Below, piece after piece: positions 1 to 5,811 of a stretch of DNA of 6,692 bases; the stretch's first letter is position 1, and every line of letters starts with the position of its first letter. A model generated the notes under the pieces. That model made no database searches. It was given only the letters and a program-made list of their open reading frames with translations, and was not told where the DNA came from. The DNA is from Gemmatimonadaceae bacterium (GTDB lineage Bacteria > Gemmatimonadota > Gemmatimonadetes > Gemmatimonadales > Gemmatimonadaceae): NCBI GenBank assembly GCA_014378185.1, contig JACMOE010000686.1, forward strand, positions 1 to 6,692, read 5' to 3'. The position numbers and the translations under genes were made by a program.

Positions 1-2
1 CG

Positions 3-350
3 GCGGCTGCTGAGTTGCGCCTCGCCGTGGCAACGCGCGCTGCGGCGGAAACGACGGCCACGTCGCAGCGCCAGGCGGGTCGTGCCGCGATCGGCGCCCC
101 GGCAGGCCACAGCGCGGGCACGACGCCGTATGTCGTCACGCTGCCCACAGCGTCGGTGCGCAACGTGGTGGTGCTGTCACCGCGCGCCATCCCCGACGTC
201 CACGGCCTTCCCTTGCGCCAAGCCGTGCATGCGCTGCACGTGGCTGGTTTTCGCGTGCGCCTGGAGCCTGGAATCGCGGGTCTCACTGCACCCGCCGCCG
301 GATCCATGGCGGCGGCAGGATCGATTGTGCACCTGGCGGGTGCACCATGA
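3..350 (+). CDS. ftsI: FtsI-type penicillin-binding protein (septal transpeptidase), C-terminal fragment with PASTA domain
   Basis: This is the 3' end of a gene whose 5' part lies outside the window; the frame is open from the first bases to the TGA at 348-350. The visible part (about 115 residues) begins with an Ala/Thr-rich, low-complexity stretch that looks like a linker. It ends in a PASTA-type domain (roughly 165-347) with the pattern IPDVHGLPLRQAVHAL, then a GF-V strand, then APAAGS and a final GSIVHL strand. PASTA domains are known from C-termini of class B PBPs and PknB-type kinases, where they bind peptidoglycan or help placement at the septum. The transpeptidase domain with SxxK, SxN and KTG is not visible, so the FtsI name rests on the PASTA tail plus position directly upstream of murE, the classic dcw place of ftsI. 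A Spo VD/PBP2x-like name would be equivalent. The stop overlaps the murE start (ATGA), which suggests translational coupling. Confidence 0.82.
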   Translation, partial: AAAELRLAVATRAAAETTATSQRQAGRAAIGAPAGHSAGTTPYVVTLPTASVRNVVVLSPRAIPDVHGLPLRQAVHALHVAGFRVRLEPGIAGLTAPAAGSMAAAGSIVHLAGAP

Positions 351-1807
351 TACCCATGCCCATCGAGACTGTGCTTGCCGCACTCAGAAGCAGCGGGCTG
401 CTGGTCGCGACGCGTGGGACCCTGCCCCAGACCGTGCAGACGGTCACCGATGACAGCCGTGTCGTCGTGGCCGGTGCGCTCTTTCTCGCGGTGCGCGGCT
501 CCGACAGCGATGGCCACGAATACCTGCAAGGCGCCGAGCGCGCCGGCGCGGTCATCGCCGTCGTCGATGACCCGTCGCGCACGACGCTGCCTGCCATCGT
601 GGTCACGGATACGCGGCGTGCAGTTGCCATCGCCTCCGCGGCATTCTACGGCGAGCCCGCTCGTGAGCTGCGACTCATCGGCGTCACGGGCACCAACGGG
701 AAGACAACCACCGTCGGCATGCTGCGGCACCTGCTGGATGAGCCCGAGCGTCGCGCGGCCTCCATTGGCACACTGGGTGTGCTCATCGGGAGCGCCGGCG
801 AGGAACTCGATGGCGGCAGCGGACTCACCACGCCCGGTCCCGTAGAGCTCCAGCGCGTGCTGCGCGCGCTCGTGGATCGCGGCGTCCACACGGTGGCGAT
901 GGAAACGTCGTCGCACGCGCTGCACCAGAATCGCGCGGCGGGGCTGCAGTTTGCGGCGGGCGTGTTCACCAACCTCACGCGCGACCACCTGGATTACCAC
1001 GTCACGATGGAAGCGTACCTTGCCGCAAAGGCGATCCTCGTGTCGCTCCTGACCGCCAACGGGTCCGCCGTGATCAACGCCGACGACCCGGCGTGGCGTG
1101 CACTACCCTCGGCGGCGCGCACCGTGCGCTTCGGCCTGCATGGAGGCGACGTGTGCGCAGACGATCTCCGCTATGGCCCGCGCGGCTCCGAGTGGTCGTT
1201 GGTGACCGGTACCGAGCGACACGCGGTGGCGCTTCCCCTCATAGGGGATTTCAACGTTTCCAACGCACTCGCCGCCGCGGCGGCCGCGTGGACGGTGGGC
1301 CTGCCGCCAGCCGACATCGCTGCGCGGCTGTCGAGCATGCCACAGGTGCCAGGGCGACTGGAGATCATCAGCGACGCGCCGACGGTGCTGCGCGATTACG
1401 CGCACACGCCCGACGCACTCGAGCGTGCCCTCGACGCCGTGCGCCCATTCACGCGGGGACGGCTCGTCGCCGTGTTTGGCTGCGGCGGCGACCGTGACCG
1501 CGGCAAGCGACCGGAGATGGGGCGCATCGCCGAGGCACGTGCGGACCGCGTGATCGTCACCAGCGACAACCCGCGCACCGAGGACCCCGAGCGCATCCTG
1601 GATGACATCGAGGCGGGAATGACCATGGGACGCCACGAGCGCATCGAGGATCGCCGCGACGCCATCGCGCGCGCGATTCATGCTTCTATCGCAGGCGACG
1701 TGATCGTGCTCGCCGGCAAGGGGCACGAGACATACCAGATTCGTGGCACGATCAAGTACCCGTTCGACGAGCGAGCGATCGTGCGAGAGATTCTTTCGGA
1801 GGAATGA
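347..1807 (+). CDS. murE: UDP-N-acetylmuramoyl-L-alanyl-D-glutamate--2,6-diaminopimelate ligase (MurE)
   Basis: This cytoplasmic ATP-dependent ligase adds the third stem-peptide residue to UDP-MurNAc-L-Ala-D-Glu. At 486 residues it has the usual family length and all three Mur ligase domains. The N-terminal UDP-binding domain includes TDDSR and FLAVRG. The central ATPase has P-loop GVTGTNGKTTT at 112-122, TTPGP at 161-165, ETSSHAL at 186-192 and TNLTRDHLDYH at 208-218. K228 in YLAAK is the expected carbamylated lysine. The hinge and C-terminal domain have GDFNVSNALAA at 300-310, YAHTPDALE at 351-359, FGCGGDRDRGKRP at 377-389, DNPR at 407-410 and GKGHE at 457-461. DNPR is the known signature of enzymes using meso-diaminopimelate; lysine-adding MurE enzymes lack it. 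The ATG at 347 overlaps the ftsI stop. An ATG three codons later (356) is a possible alternative, and neither has a strong ribosome binding site, so the exact start is open by three residues. Confidence 0.97.
   Translation: MIPMPIETVLAALRSSGLLVATRGTLPQTVQTVTDDSRVVVAGALFLAVRGSDSDGHEYLQGAERAGAVIAVVDDPSRTTLPAIVVTDTRRAVAIASAAFYGEPARELRLIGVTGTNGKTTTVGMLRHLLDEPERRAASIGTLGVLIGSAGEELDGGSGLTTPGPVELQRVLRALVDRGVHTVAMETSSHALHQNRAAGLQFAAGVFTNLTRDHLDYHVTMEAYLAAKAILVSLLTANGSAVINADDPAWRALPSAARTVRFGLHGGDVCADDLRYGPRGSEWSLVTGTERHAVALPLIGDFNVSNALAAAAAAWTVGLPPADIAARLSSMPQVPGRLEIISDAPTVLRDYAHTPDALERALDAVRPFTRGRLVAVFGCGGDRDRGKRPEMGRIAEARADRVIVTSDNPRTEDPERILDDIEAGMTMGRHERIEDRRDAIARAIHASIAGDVIVLAGKGHETYQIRGTIKYPFDERAIVREILSEE
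1798..1803 (+). promoter_or_regulatory. Ribosome binding site of murF
   Basis: GGAGGA lies 8 bases before the ATG at 1812, inside the last codons of murE. It fixes the murF start at 1812 although the reading frame stays open upstream to a longer possible start at 1743, which would overlap murE by 65 bases. Confidence 0.85.
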
Positions 1808-1811
1808 CCTG

Positions 1812-3197
1812 ATGGCGGACGCCAGTACACCACAAGCCAGCGCGCTCGAGCAGCCGCAGTTCTGGACGCTCGACCGTTTGCGCGACGCCCTGGGTGCCGG
1901 ACCGCGTGGCACGAGCAGCATTTCGCGCATCGCCACCGACACGCGTCAGGTTGCCGAGGGCAGTTGCTTCGTGGCGCTCAAGGGGGAATCGTTCGACGCG
2001 CACGACTTCCTCGCCGATGCGGTCGCAAAGGGTGCGAAGGCGCTGGTGGTTAACGACGCACGGCGTGCGGCGGCGCTCGGCGTACCCGTCTACGAAGTGG
2101 CCGACACCCTGGTGGCGCTCGGCGCGCTCGGCCGGTATCGCCGGCGGGTGTGGGGTCGGCCAGTGGTGGGCGTGGTGGGCACCAACGGCAAGACGAGCAC
2201 GAAGGAGTTGTTGAAGGCCGCGCTGGGTGGCGCACTCACGGTGCACGCCACGGTCGGCAACTACAACAACCTCGTCGGCGTGCCGCTCACGCTGTTCGCG
2301 CTGCCGGACGACGCGGACATCGCGGTGATCGAGATGGGCACCAACCATCCCGGGGAAGTGGAGGCATTGCGGGCCATCGTTGAGCCCGATGTAGTGGTGG
2401 TGACATCGATCGCCGAGGAGCACCTCGAGGGCCTGGTGGACCTGGAGGGGGTACTGCGGGAGGAAGTGTCGGCGTGCAAGGGTGCTCCGTTGGCCGTCAC
2501 CCCGTCGGCCCAGCCTGAAGTGGCGGATGCGGCGCGGCCGCTGGCGACGCGCACCATCAGCGCGGGGCTCGATTCGGGCGATGTGCATGCGTCGGCGTGG
2601 GGAATGGAGCCAGACGGGCAGGGGTGGCTGGAGTTGGACGGAGTGCGTGTGCGCGTGCCGCTCAGGGGTGTGCACAACCTGCGCAATGCGATGCTGGCCA
2701 TCGCGGTGGCGCGGGAGAGCGGCGTGGCGCCCGAGGCCATTGCGCGGAGCATGGCGATGATGGCATCGCCTCCGATGCGCGTGAACTTCGAATCGCACGG
2801 CCGGGTGACCATCATCAACGACGCCTACAATTCGAATCCCGGGTCGGCGCGGGTGGCGCTGGAACTGCTCGAGCACGCGGGCGCTGGTCGGCAACGGGTG
2901 GCTGTGCTCGGCACGATGCTGGAGCTGGGTACGCATGCCGACCGGTTGCACGATGAAGTTGCGCGCGCTGCGCTGGCCACGCCGATCGAACTGGTGGTGG
3001 GCGTTGGCGGGTTGGCCGACGCCCTCGAACGCGTGGCACCGGGCGACACCAGGGTGGCTCGCGGTGCCGATCCCGTGGCGGCGTGGGATGCGGTCCGTTC
3101 GCGCGTGGCTCCGGACGCGGTTATTCTGCTGAAGGGATCGCGCGGGGTTCGACTCGAGGGGCTGGTGCCCGTGATTTCGGAGTGGGCCAGGGGATAA
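1812..3197 (+). CDS. murF: UDP-N-acetylmuramoyl-tripeptide--D-alanyl-D-alanine ligase (MurF)
   Basis: This cytoplasmic ligase joins D-Ala-D-Ala to the UDP-MurNAc-tripeptide made by MurE, completing the pentapeptide precursor used by MraY. The protein has 461 residues, normal for the family. Motifs in order are ATDTRQV and CFVALKGE in the N-terminal domain, then P-loop GVVGTNGKTSTKE at 120-132. Next come VGNYNNLVGVPLTL at 148-161 and VIEMGTNHPGEVE at 172-184, both typical of MurF rather than the other Mur ligases. The C-terminal part has HNLRNAMLA at 288-296, INDAYNSNP at 335-343, AVLGTMLELG at 364-373 and LLKGSRGVRLE at 439-449. One oddity: in the segment after HLEG, where MurF normally reads like AKGEI with a carbamylated lysine, the ungapped alignment gives Glu (E218 in LREEVSA). 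The start is chosen from the GGAGGA 8 bases upstream. It lies 4 bases after murE and is surely co-transcribed with it. Confidence 0.96.
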   Translation: MADASTPQASALEQPQFWTLDRLRDALGAGPRGTSSISRIATDTRQVAEGSCFVALKGESFDAHDFLADAVAKGAKALVVNDARRAAALGVPVYEVADTLVALGALGRYRRRVWGRPVVGVVGTNGKTSTKELLKAALGGALTVHATVGNYNNLVGVPLTLFALPDDADIAVIEMGTNHPGEVEALRAIVEPDVVVVTSIAEEHLEGLVDLEGVLREEVSACKGAPLAVTPSAQPEVADAARPLATRTISAGLDSGDVHASAWGMEPDGQGWLELDGVRVRVPLRGVHNLRNAMLAIAVARESGVAPEAIARSMAMMASPPMRVNFESHGRVTIINDAYNSNPGSARVALELLEHAGAGRQRVAVLGTMLELGTHADRLHDEVARAALATPIELVVGVGGLADALERVAPGDTRVARGADPVAAWDAVRSRVAPDAVILLKGSRGVRLEGLVPVISEWARG

Positions 3198-3201
3198 GGC
3201 T

Positions 3202-3228
3202 GACGTCCGTCGCTGCGCTCAGGACGAC
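3202..3228 (-). repeat. Imperfect palindrome resembling a dispersed intergenic repeat
   Basis: This lies in the 66-base murF-mraY gap. CGTCC at 3204-3208 pairs with GGACG at 3222-3226 around a 13-base loop. Read on the minus strand the core is CCTGAGCGCAGCGACGG. From memory this resembles a short interspersed sequence common in intergenic spaces of several GC-rich phyla, of the form ATCCTGAGCGCAGCGAAGGAT. There the stem is ATCC/GGAT; here it is CGTCC/GGACG, so both arms would have changed together. There is no T-run after the stem, so a classic intrinsic terminator is unlikely. It could reflect RNA structure or a mobile repeat. The family assignment is recall, not a search. Confidence 0.45.
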
Positions 3229-3263
3229 TTGTTCAGTTTCACAATTGCACCATAGCGAGTCCA

Positions 3264-4400
3264 TTGCTCTACTATCTCTTCGTCCCGCTGGTCAAGCAGT
3301 ACCACATCCTGAACATCTTCACGTACATCACCTTCCGGGCAGCAGGCGCGGCGGTGACGTCCATCGTGTTGAGCTTCGTGGTGGGTCCGGTCATTCTGAA
3401 GTGGCTGGACAACGCTGCCAACTACCAGGTGGTGCGCGAGGGCACGCCTGACGCGCATGCCCTCAAGACGAAGACGCCCACGATGGGTGGCTTGATCTTC
3501 CTCTTTTCCGCGCTGGTATCCACGCTGCTCTGGGCGCGCGTGTTCAGCCATTACGTGATGCTGGCGCTGATCGTGACGGCGGGCATGGGCGTCATCGGCT
3601 TTCTCGATGACTATCTCAAGCTGAAGCAGCGCCGCCTGGGGCAGAAGAACGAGGGGTTGGTGGAGCGCTACAAGCTCATCGGGCAGATGACCATCGGATT
3701 GTTGTTCGGCGCGTACCTCTGGGCGTACCCGTTGTCGCCGAACCTGGCGGGCGGGTCCACCACGCTGCCCTTCTACAAGTACATGCTCGTCGTGTTCGTG
3801 CCCACCATCCTGTACGTGCCGTGGACCACGTTCGTGCTGGTCGGCGTGAGCAATGCGGTGAATTTCACCGACGGACTGGATGGGCTGGCGGCCGGCCTCA
3901 GCGCGATCGGCTTTGCCACGCTCGCCATCTTCGCCTACCTCATCGGCCGAGTGGATGCCACGCGCTACCTGGGCATCTTCTACCTTCAGCACTCGGGTGA
4001 GCTCACGATCTACTGCCTGGCGATGGTCGGGGCGCTCATCGGCTTCCTGTGGTTCAACACCTACCCGGCGCAGGTGTTCATGGGCGATACCGGCTCCCTC
4101 GCACTCGGCGGCGCGATCGGGGCGGTGGCCATCCTGCTCAAGTCGGAGTTCCTGCTGCTGCCCATCGGCATCGTGTTCTTTGCGGAGATGATGTCGGTGG
4201 TGATCCAGCGGTTCGTCTTCAAGTATCGCAAGAAGCGATATGGCCTCGAGTATGCGCAGCAGCATCGAGTCTTTCTCCGCGCTCCACTCCATCACCATTT
4301 CGAGGTGAAGGGGTGGAGTGAGCAGCAGGTGGTGGTTCGGTTCTGGATCATCGGCATCATCGGAGCCTTCATCGCGCTCTCCACGTTGAAGGTGCGCTGA
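3264..4400 (+). CDS. mraY: Phospho-N-acetylmuramoyl-pentapeptide-transferase (MraY)
   Basis: This integral membrane enzyme transfers phospho-MurNAc-pentapeptide from the UDP precursor to undecaprenyl phosphate, giving lipid I on the inner face of the membrane. It has 378 residues, slightly longer than the about 360 of E. coli. The family hallmarks are complete: TPTMGG at 71-76, GFLDDYLK at 112-119 with the Asp pair D115/D116, NAVNFTDGLDGLA at 197-209, FMGDTGSLALGG at 272-283 with catalytic-site Asp D275, and PLHHHFE at 341-347. Many hydrophobic segments fit the ten-helix topology, and the end (RFWIIG...LSTLKVR) is typical. The loop before HHH (FKYRKKRYGLEYAQQHRVF) is about seven residues longer than in E. 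coli and recalls Bacteroidota MraY. The start is TTG at 3264: an in-frame TGA lies at 3201-3203, no ATG or GTG lies between, and the N-terminus LYYLF...F-YITFRA matches the family. The Shine-Dalgarno is weak (GAG at 3257-3259). Confidence 0.96.
   Translation: MLYYLFVPLVKQYHILNIFTYITFRAAGAAVTSIVLSFVVGPVILKWLDNAANYQVVREGTPDAHALKTKTPTMGGLIFLFSALVSTLLWARVFSHYVMLALIVTAGMGVIGFLDDYLKLKQRRLGQKNEGLVERYKLIGQMTIGLLFGAYLWAYPLSPNLAGGSTTLPFYKYMLVVFVPTILYVPWTTFVLVGVSNAVNFTDGLDGLAAGLSAIGFATLAIFAYLIGRVDATRYLGIFYLQHSGELTIYCLAMVGALIGFLWFNTYPAQVFMGDTGSLALGGAIGAVAILLKSEFLLLPIGIVFFAEMMSVVIQRFVFKYRKKRYGLEYAQQHRVFLRAPLHHHFEVKGWSEQQVVVRFWIIGIIGAFIALSTLKVR
4388..4392 (+). promoter_or_regulatory. Ribosome binding site of murD
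   Basis: GAAGG, inside the last codons of mraY, lies 9 bases before the GTG at 4402. It supports GTG as the murD start despite only one base separating the two genes. Confidence 0.6.
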
Positions 4401-4401
4401 C

Positions 4402-5811
4402 GTGCCCGTGCGCTCGCTCACCGAGGCGCTGCCCGCCGCGTGGACGCGCGGCGAGATCAGCGTGATTGGCCTGGCGCGCAGCGGCCGTGCCGTTGCCGAA
4501 TTGCTGCGTCGCGCGGGTGCGGACGTCTATGCGAGCGACGCGGGGGCCGGCCATGCCGTTCTGCGCGCCACACTGCACCTGGAGCCCATTGGGGTGGACG
4601 TGGAGCACGGGGGCCACGACCTCGCACGCATCGCGCGGAGTGCACTCGTGGTCGCGAGCCCCGGGGTACCGGCAGATGCGCCGCCGATGCGTGCCGCGCG
4701 CGACGCCGGTGTGCCCATCGTGGGCGAACTGGAAATCGCGTTGCAGTTCCTGCCGCACCAGCGCTACATCGCCATCACCGGTACCAACGGGAAGACGACG
4801 ACGACCTCGCTGGTGCACCAGCTGCTCCAGGGACTCGGGTACGACGCGGTGGCGGCGGGCAACATCGGCACACCGCTGTCCGAAGTGGCGTTGCGCGAGC
4901 GGCAGCCTGACTGGGTGGCACTCGAGACGAGTTCCTTCCAGTTGCACGATGCCGCGAGCATCGCGCCGGCGGTGGGCATCCTCACCAACCTCTCGGCCAA
5001 TCATCTCGACCGGTACGACGGCGTCGACGCCTATTTTGCCGACAAGCGGCAGCTGTTTCGCAACGCGGACGAACGTTCGGTATGGGTAAGCAACGCCGAT
5101 GATGCGGCCACGCAGGACATGGTGCAGGGCATACCGGGCCGGCATCTTCGTTTCTCGGCGTCGTCTAACGCGGCGGACGGGTTTTTCGACCGTGCGACGA
5201 ATTCCCTCGTGGTGCTCGGTGCCCCGCTCATTCGGCGCGACGAGCTCGTGCTCATTGGCGATCATAACGTGGCCAATGCGCTCGCGGCGGCACTGGCGGT
5301 GATTTCGGCCGACGCGCTGCATGCGTCGCCGGCATCGCGCAGCCGCATCGCCGATACACTGCGGTCGTTTCGCGCGCTGGAGCACCGCATCGAGCCCGCA
5401 GGCCGCTACCAGGACGTGGACTGGATCAACGACTCCAAGTCGACGAACGTGGCGTCCACGCTGGTTGCCCTCCGCGGCATGCACCAGCCCACCGTGCTGC
5501 TGCTGGGTGGCCGGCACAAGGGAGAGCCATATGATGCGCTGGCCGACGAGCTGCGTCGTACGGTGAAGCTCGTGCTCGCGTACGGCGAGGCAGCGCCTAC
5601 CATCGTGCACGACCTCAGTGGCGCGGTGCCCGTCGAGACACTCGGCAGCACCTGCGAGGATGTGCTGGCCCGCGCCGGCGCGGTCGCGCAGCCGGGCGAC
5701 GCGGTGCTCCTGTCGCCCGCCTGCTCCAGCTACGACATGTTCGACAACTACGAGGAGCGGGGCCGCGTGTTCAAGCAGCTCGCCGCGGCAATGGGAGGCG
5801 CCGGGGCGTGA
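4402..5811 (+). CDS. murD: UDP-N-acetylmuramoyl-L-alanine--D-glutamate ligase (MurD)
   Basis: This cytoplasmic ligase adds D-glutamate to UDP-MurNAc-L-Ala, the step before MurE. It has 469 residues from a GTG start, slightly longer than the about 440 of E. coli. The N-terminal Rossmann-like domain carries VIGLARSGRA at 21-30 (family GLG-SG) and VVASPGVP at 83-90. The central ATPase has ITGTNGKTTTTS at 125-136, GNIGTPLSE at 153-161, LETSSFQL at 174-181 and LTNLSANHLDRYDG at 194-207. K215 in YFADKRQLF is the expected carbamylated lysine. The C-terminal part has GDHNVANALAA at 286-296, ALEHRIE at 325-331, WINDSKSTN at 341-349, LLLGGRHKG at 366-374 and LLSPACSSYDMFDNYEERG at 436-454. The ETSSFQL and SPACSSYDMF motifs separate MurD from MurE and MurF. 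It sits one base after mraY and its stop overlaps the ftsW start. Confidence 0.97.
   Translation: MPVRSLTEALPAAWTRGEISVIGLARSGRAVAELLRRAGADVYASDAGAGHAVLRATLHLEPIGVDVEHGGHDLARIARSALVVASPGVPADAPPMRAARDAGVPIVGELEIALQFLPHQRYIAITGTNGKTTTTSLVHQLLQGLGYDAVAAGNIGTPLSEVALRERQPDWVALETSSFQLHDAASIAPAVGILTNLSANHLDRYDGVDAYFADKRQLFRNADERSVWVSNADDAATQDMVQGIPGRHLRFSASSNAADGFFDRATNSLVVLGAPLIRRDELVLIGDHNVANALAAALAVISADALHASPASRSRIADTLRSFRALEHRIEPAGRYQDVDWINDSKSTNVASTLVALRGMHQPTVLLLGGRHKGEPYDALADELRRTVKLVLAYGEAAPTIVHDLSGAVPVETLGSTCEDVLARAGAVAQPGDAVLLSPACSSYDMFDNYEERGRVFKQLAAAMGGAGA
5793..5798 (+). promoter_or_regulatory. Ribosome binding site of ftsW
   Basis: GGGAGG, in the last codons of murD, lies 9 bases before the GTG at 5808. 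It decides for that GTG as the ftsW start over the in-frame ATG at 5874. Confidence 0.75.

Noticed and set aside
82..453. Overlapping plus-strand open frame across the ftsI-murE junction
   Set aside because: It is Arg/Cys/Trp-rich, spans two genes in another frame, and shows no domain.
1743..1811. Upstream extension of murF by 23 codons
   Set aside because: The extra residues are Arg/Ser-rich and come from the out-of-frame end of murE. The GGAGGA at 1798-1803 points to the ATG at 1812.
1752..2951. Long open frame on the minus strand opposite murF (399 codons)
   Set aside because: His/Arg-rich composition, no domain, and full overlap with murF make it a shadow.
3204..3226. Intrinsic terminator between murF and mraY
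   Set aside because: The stem is only five base pairs with a 13-base loop and there is no T-run after it. A full stop of transcription inside this essential cluster would also be unexpected.
3229..3256. Possible promoter before mraY (TTGTTC, 16 bases, CATAGC)
   Set aside because: The -10 match is poor, it lies about 8 bases from the start codon, and chance matches of this quality are common in the AT-richer gap.
3219..4421. Long open frame on the minus strand opposite mraY (400 codons)
   Set aside because: The translation is rich in His, Arg, Glu and Asp with no recognisable domain. It is the expected shadow of a GC-rich gene and lies entirely opposite an unmistakable mraY.
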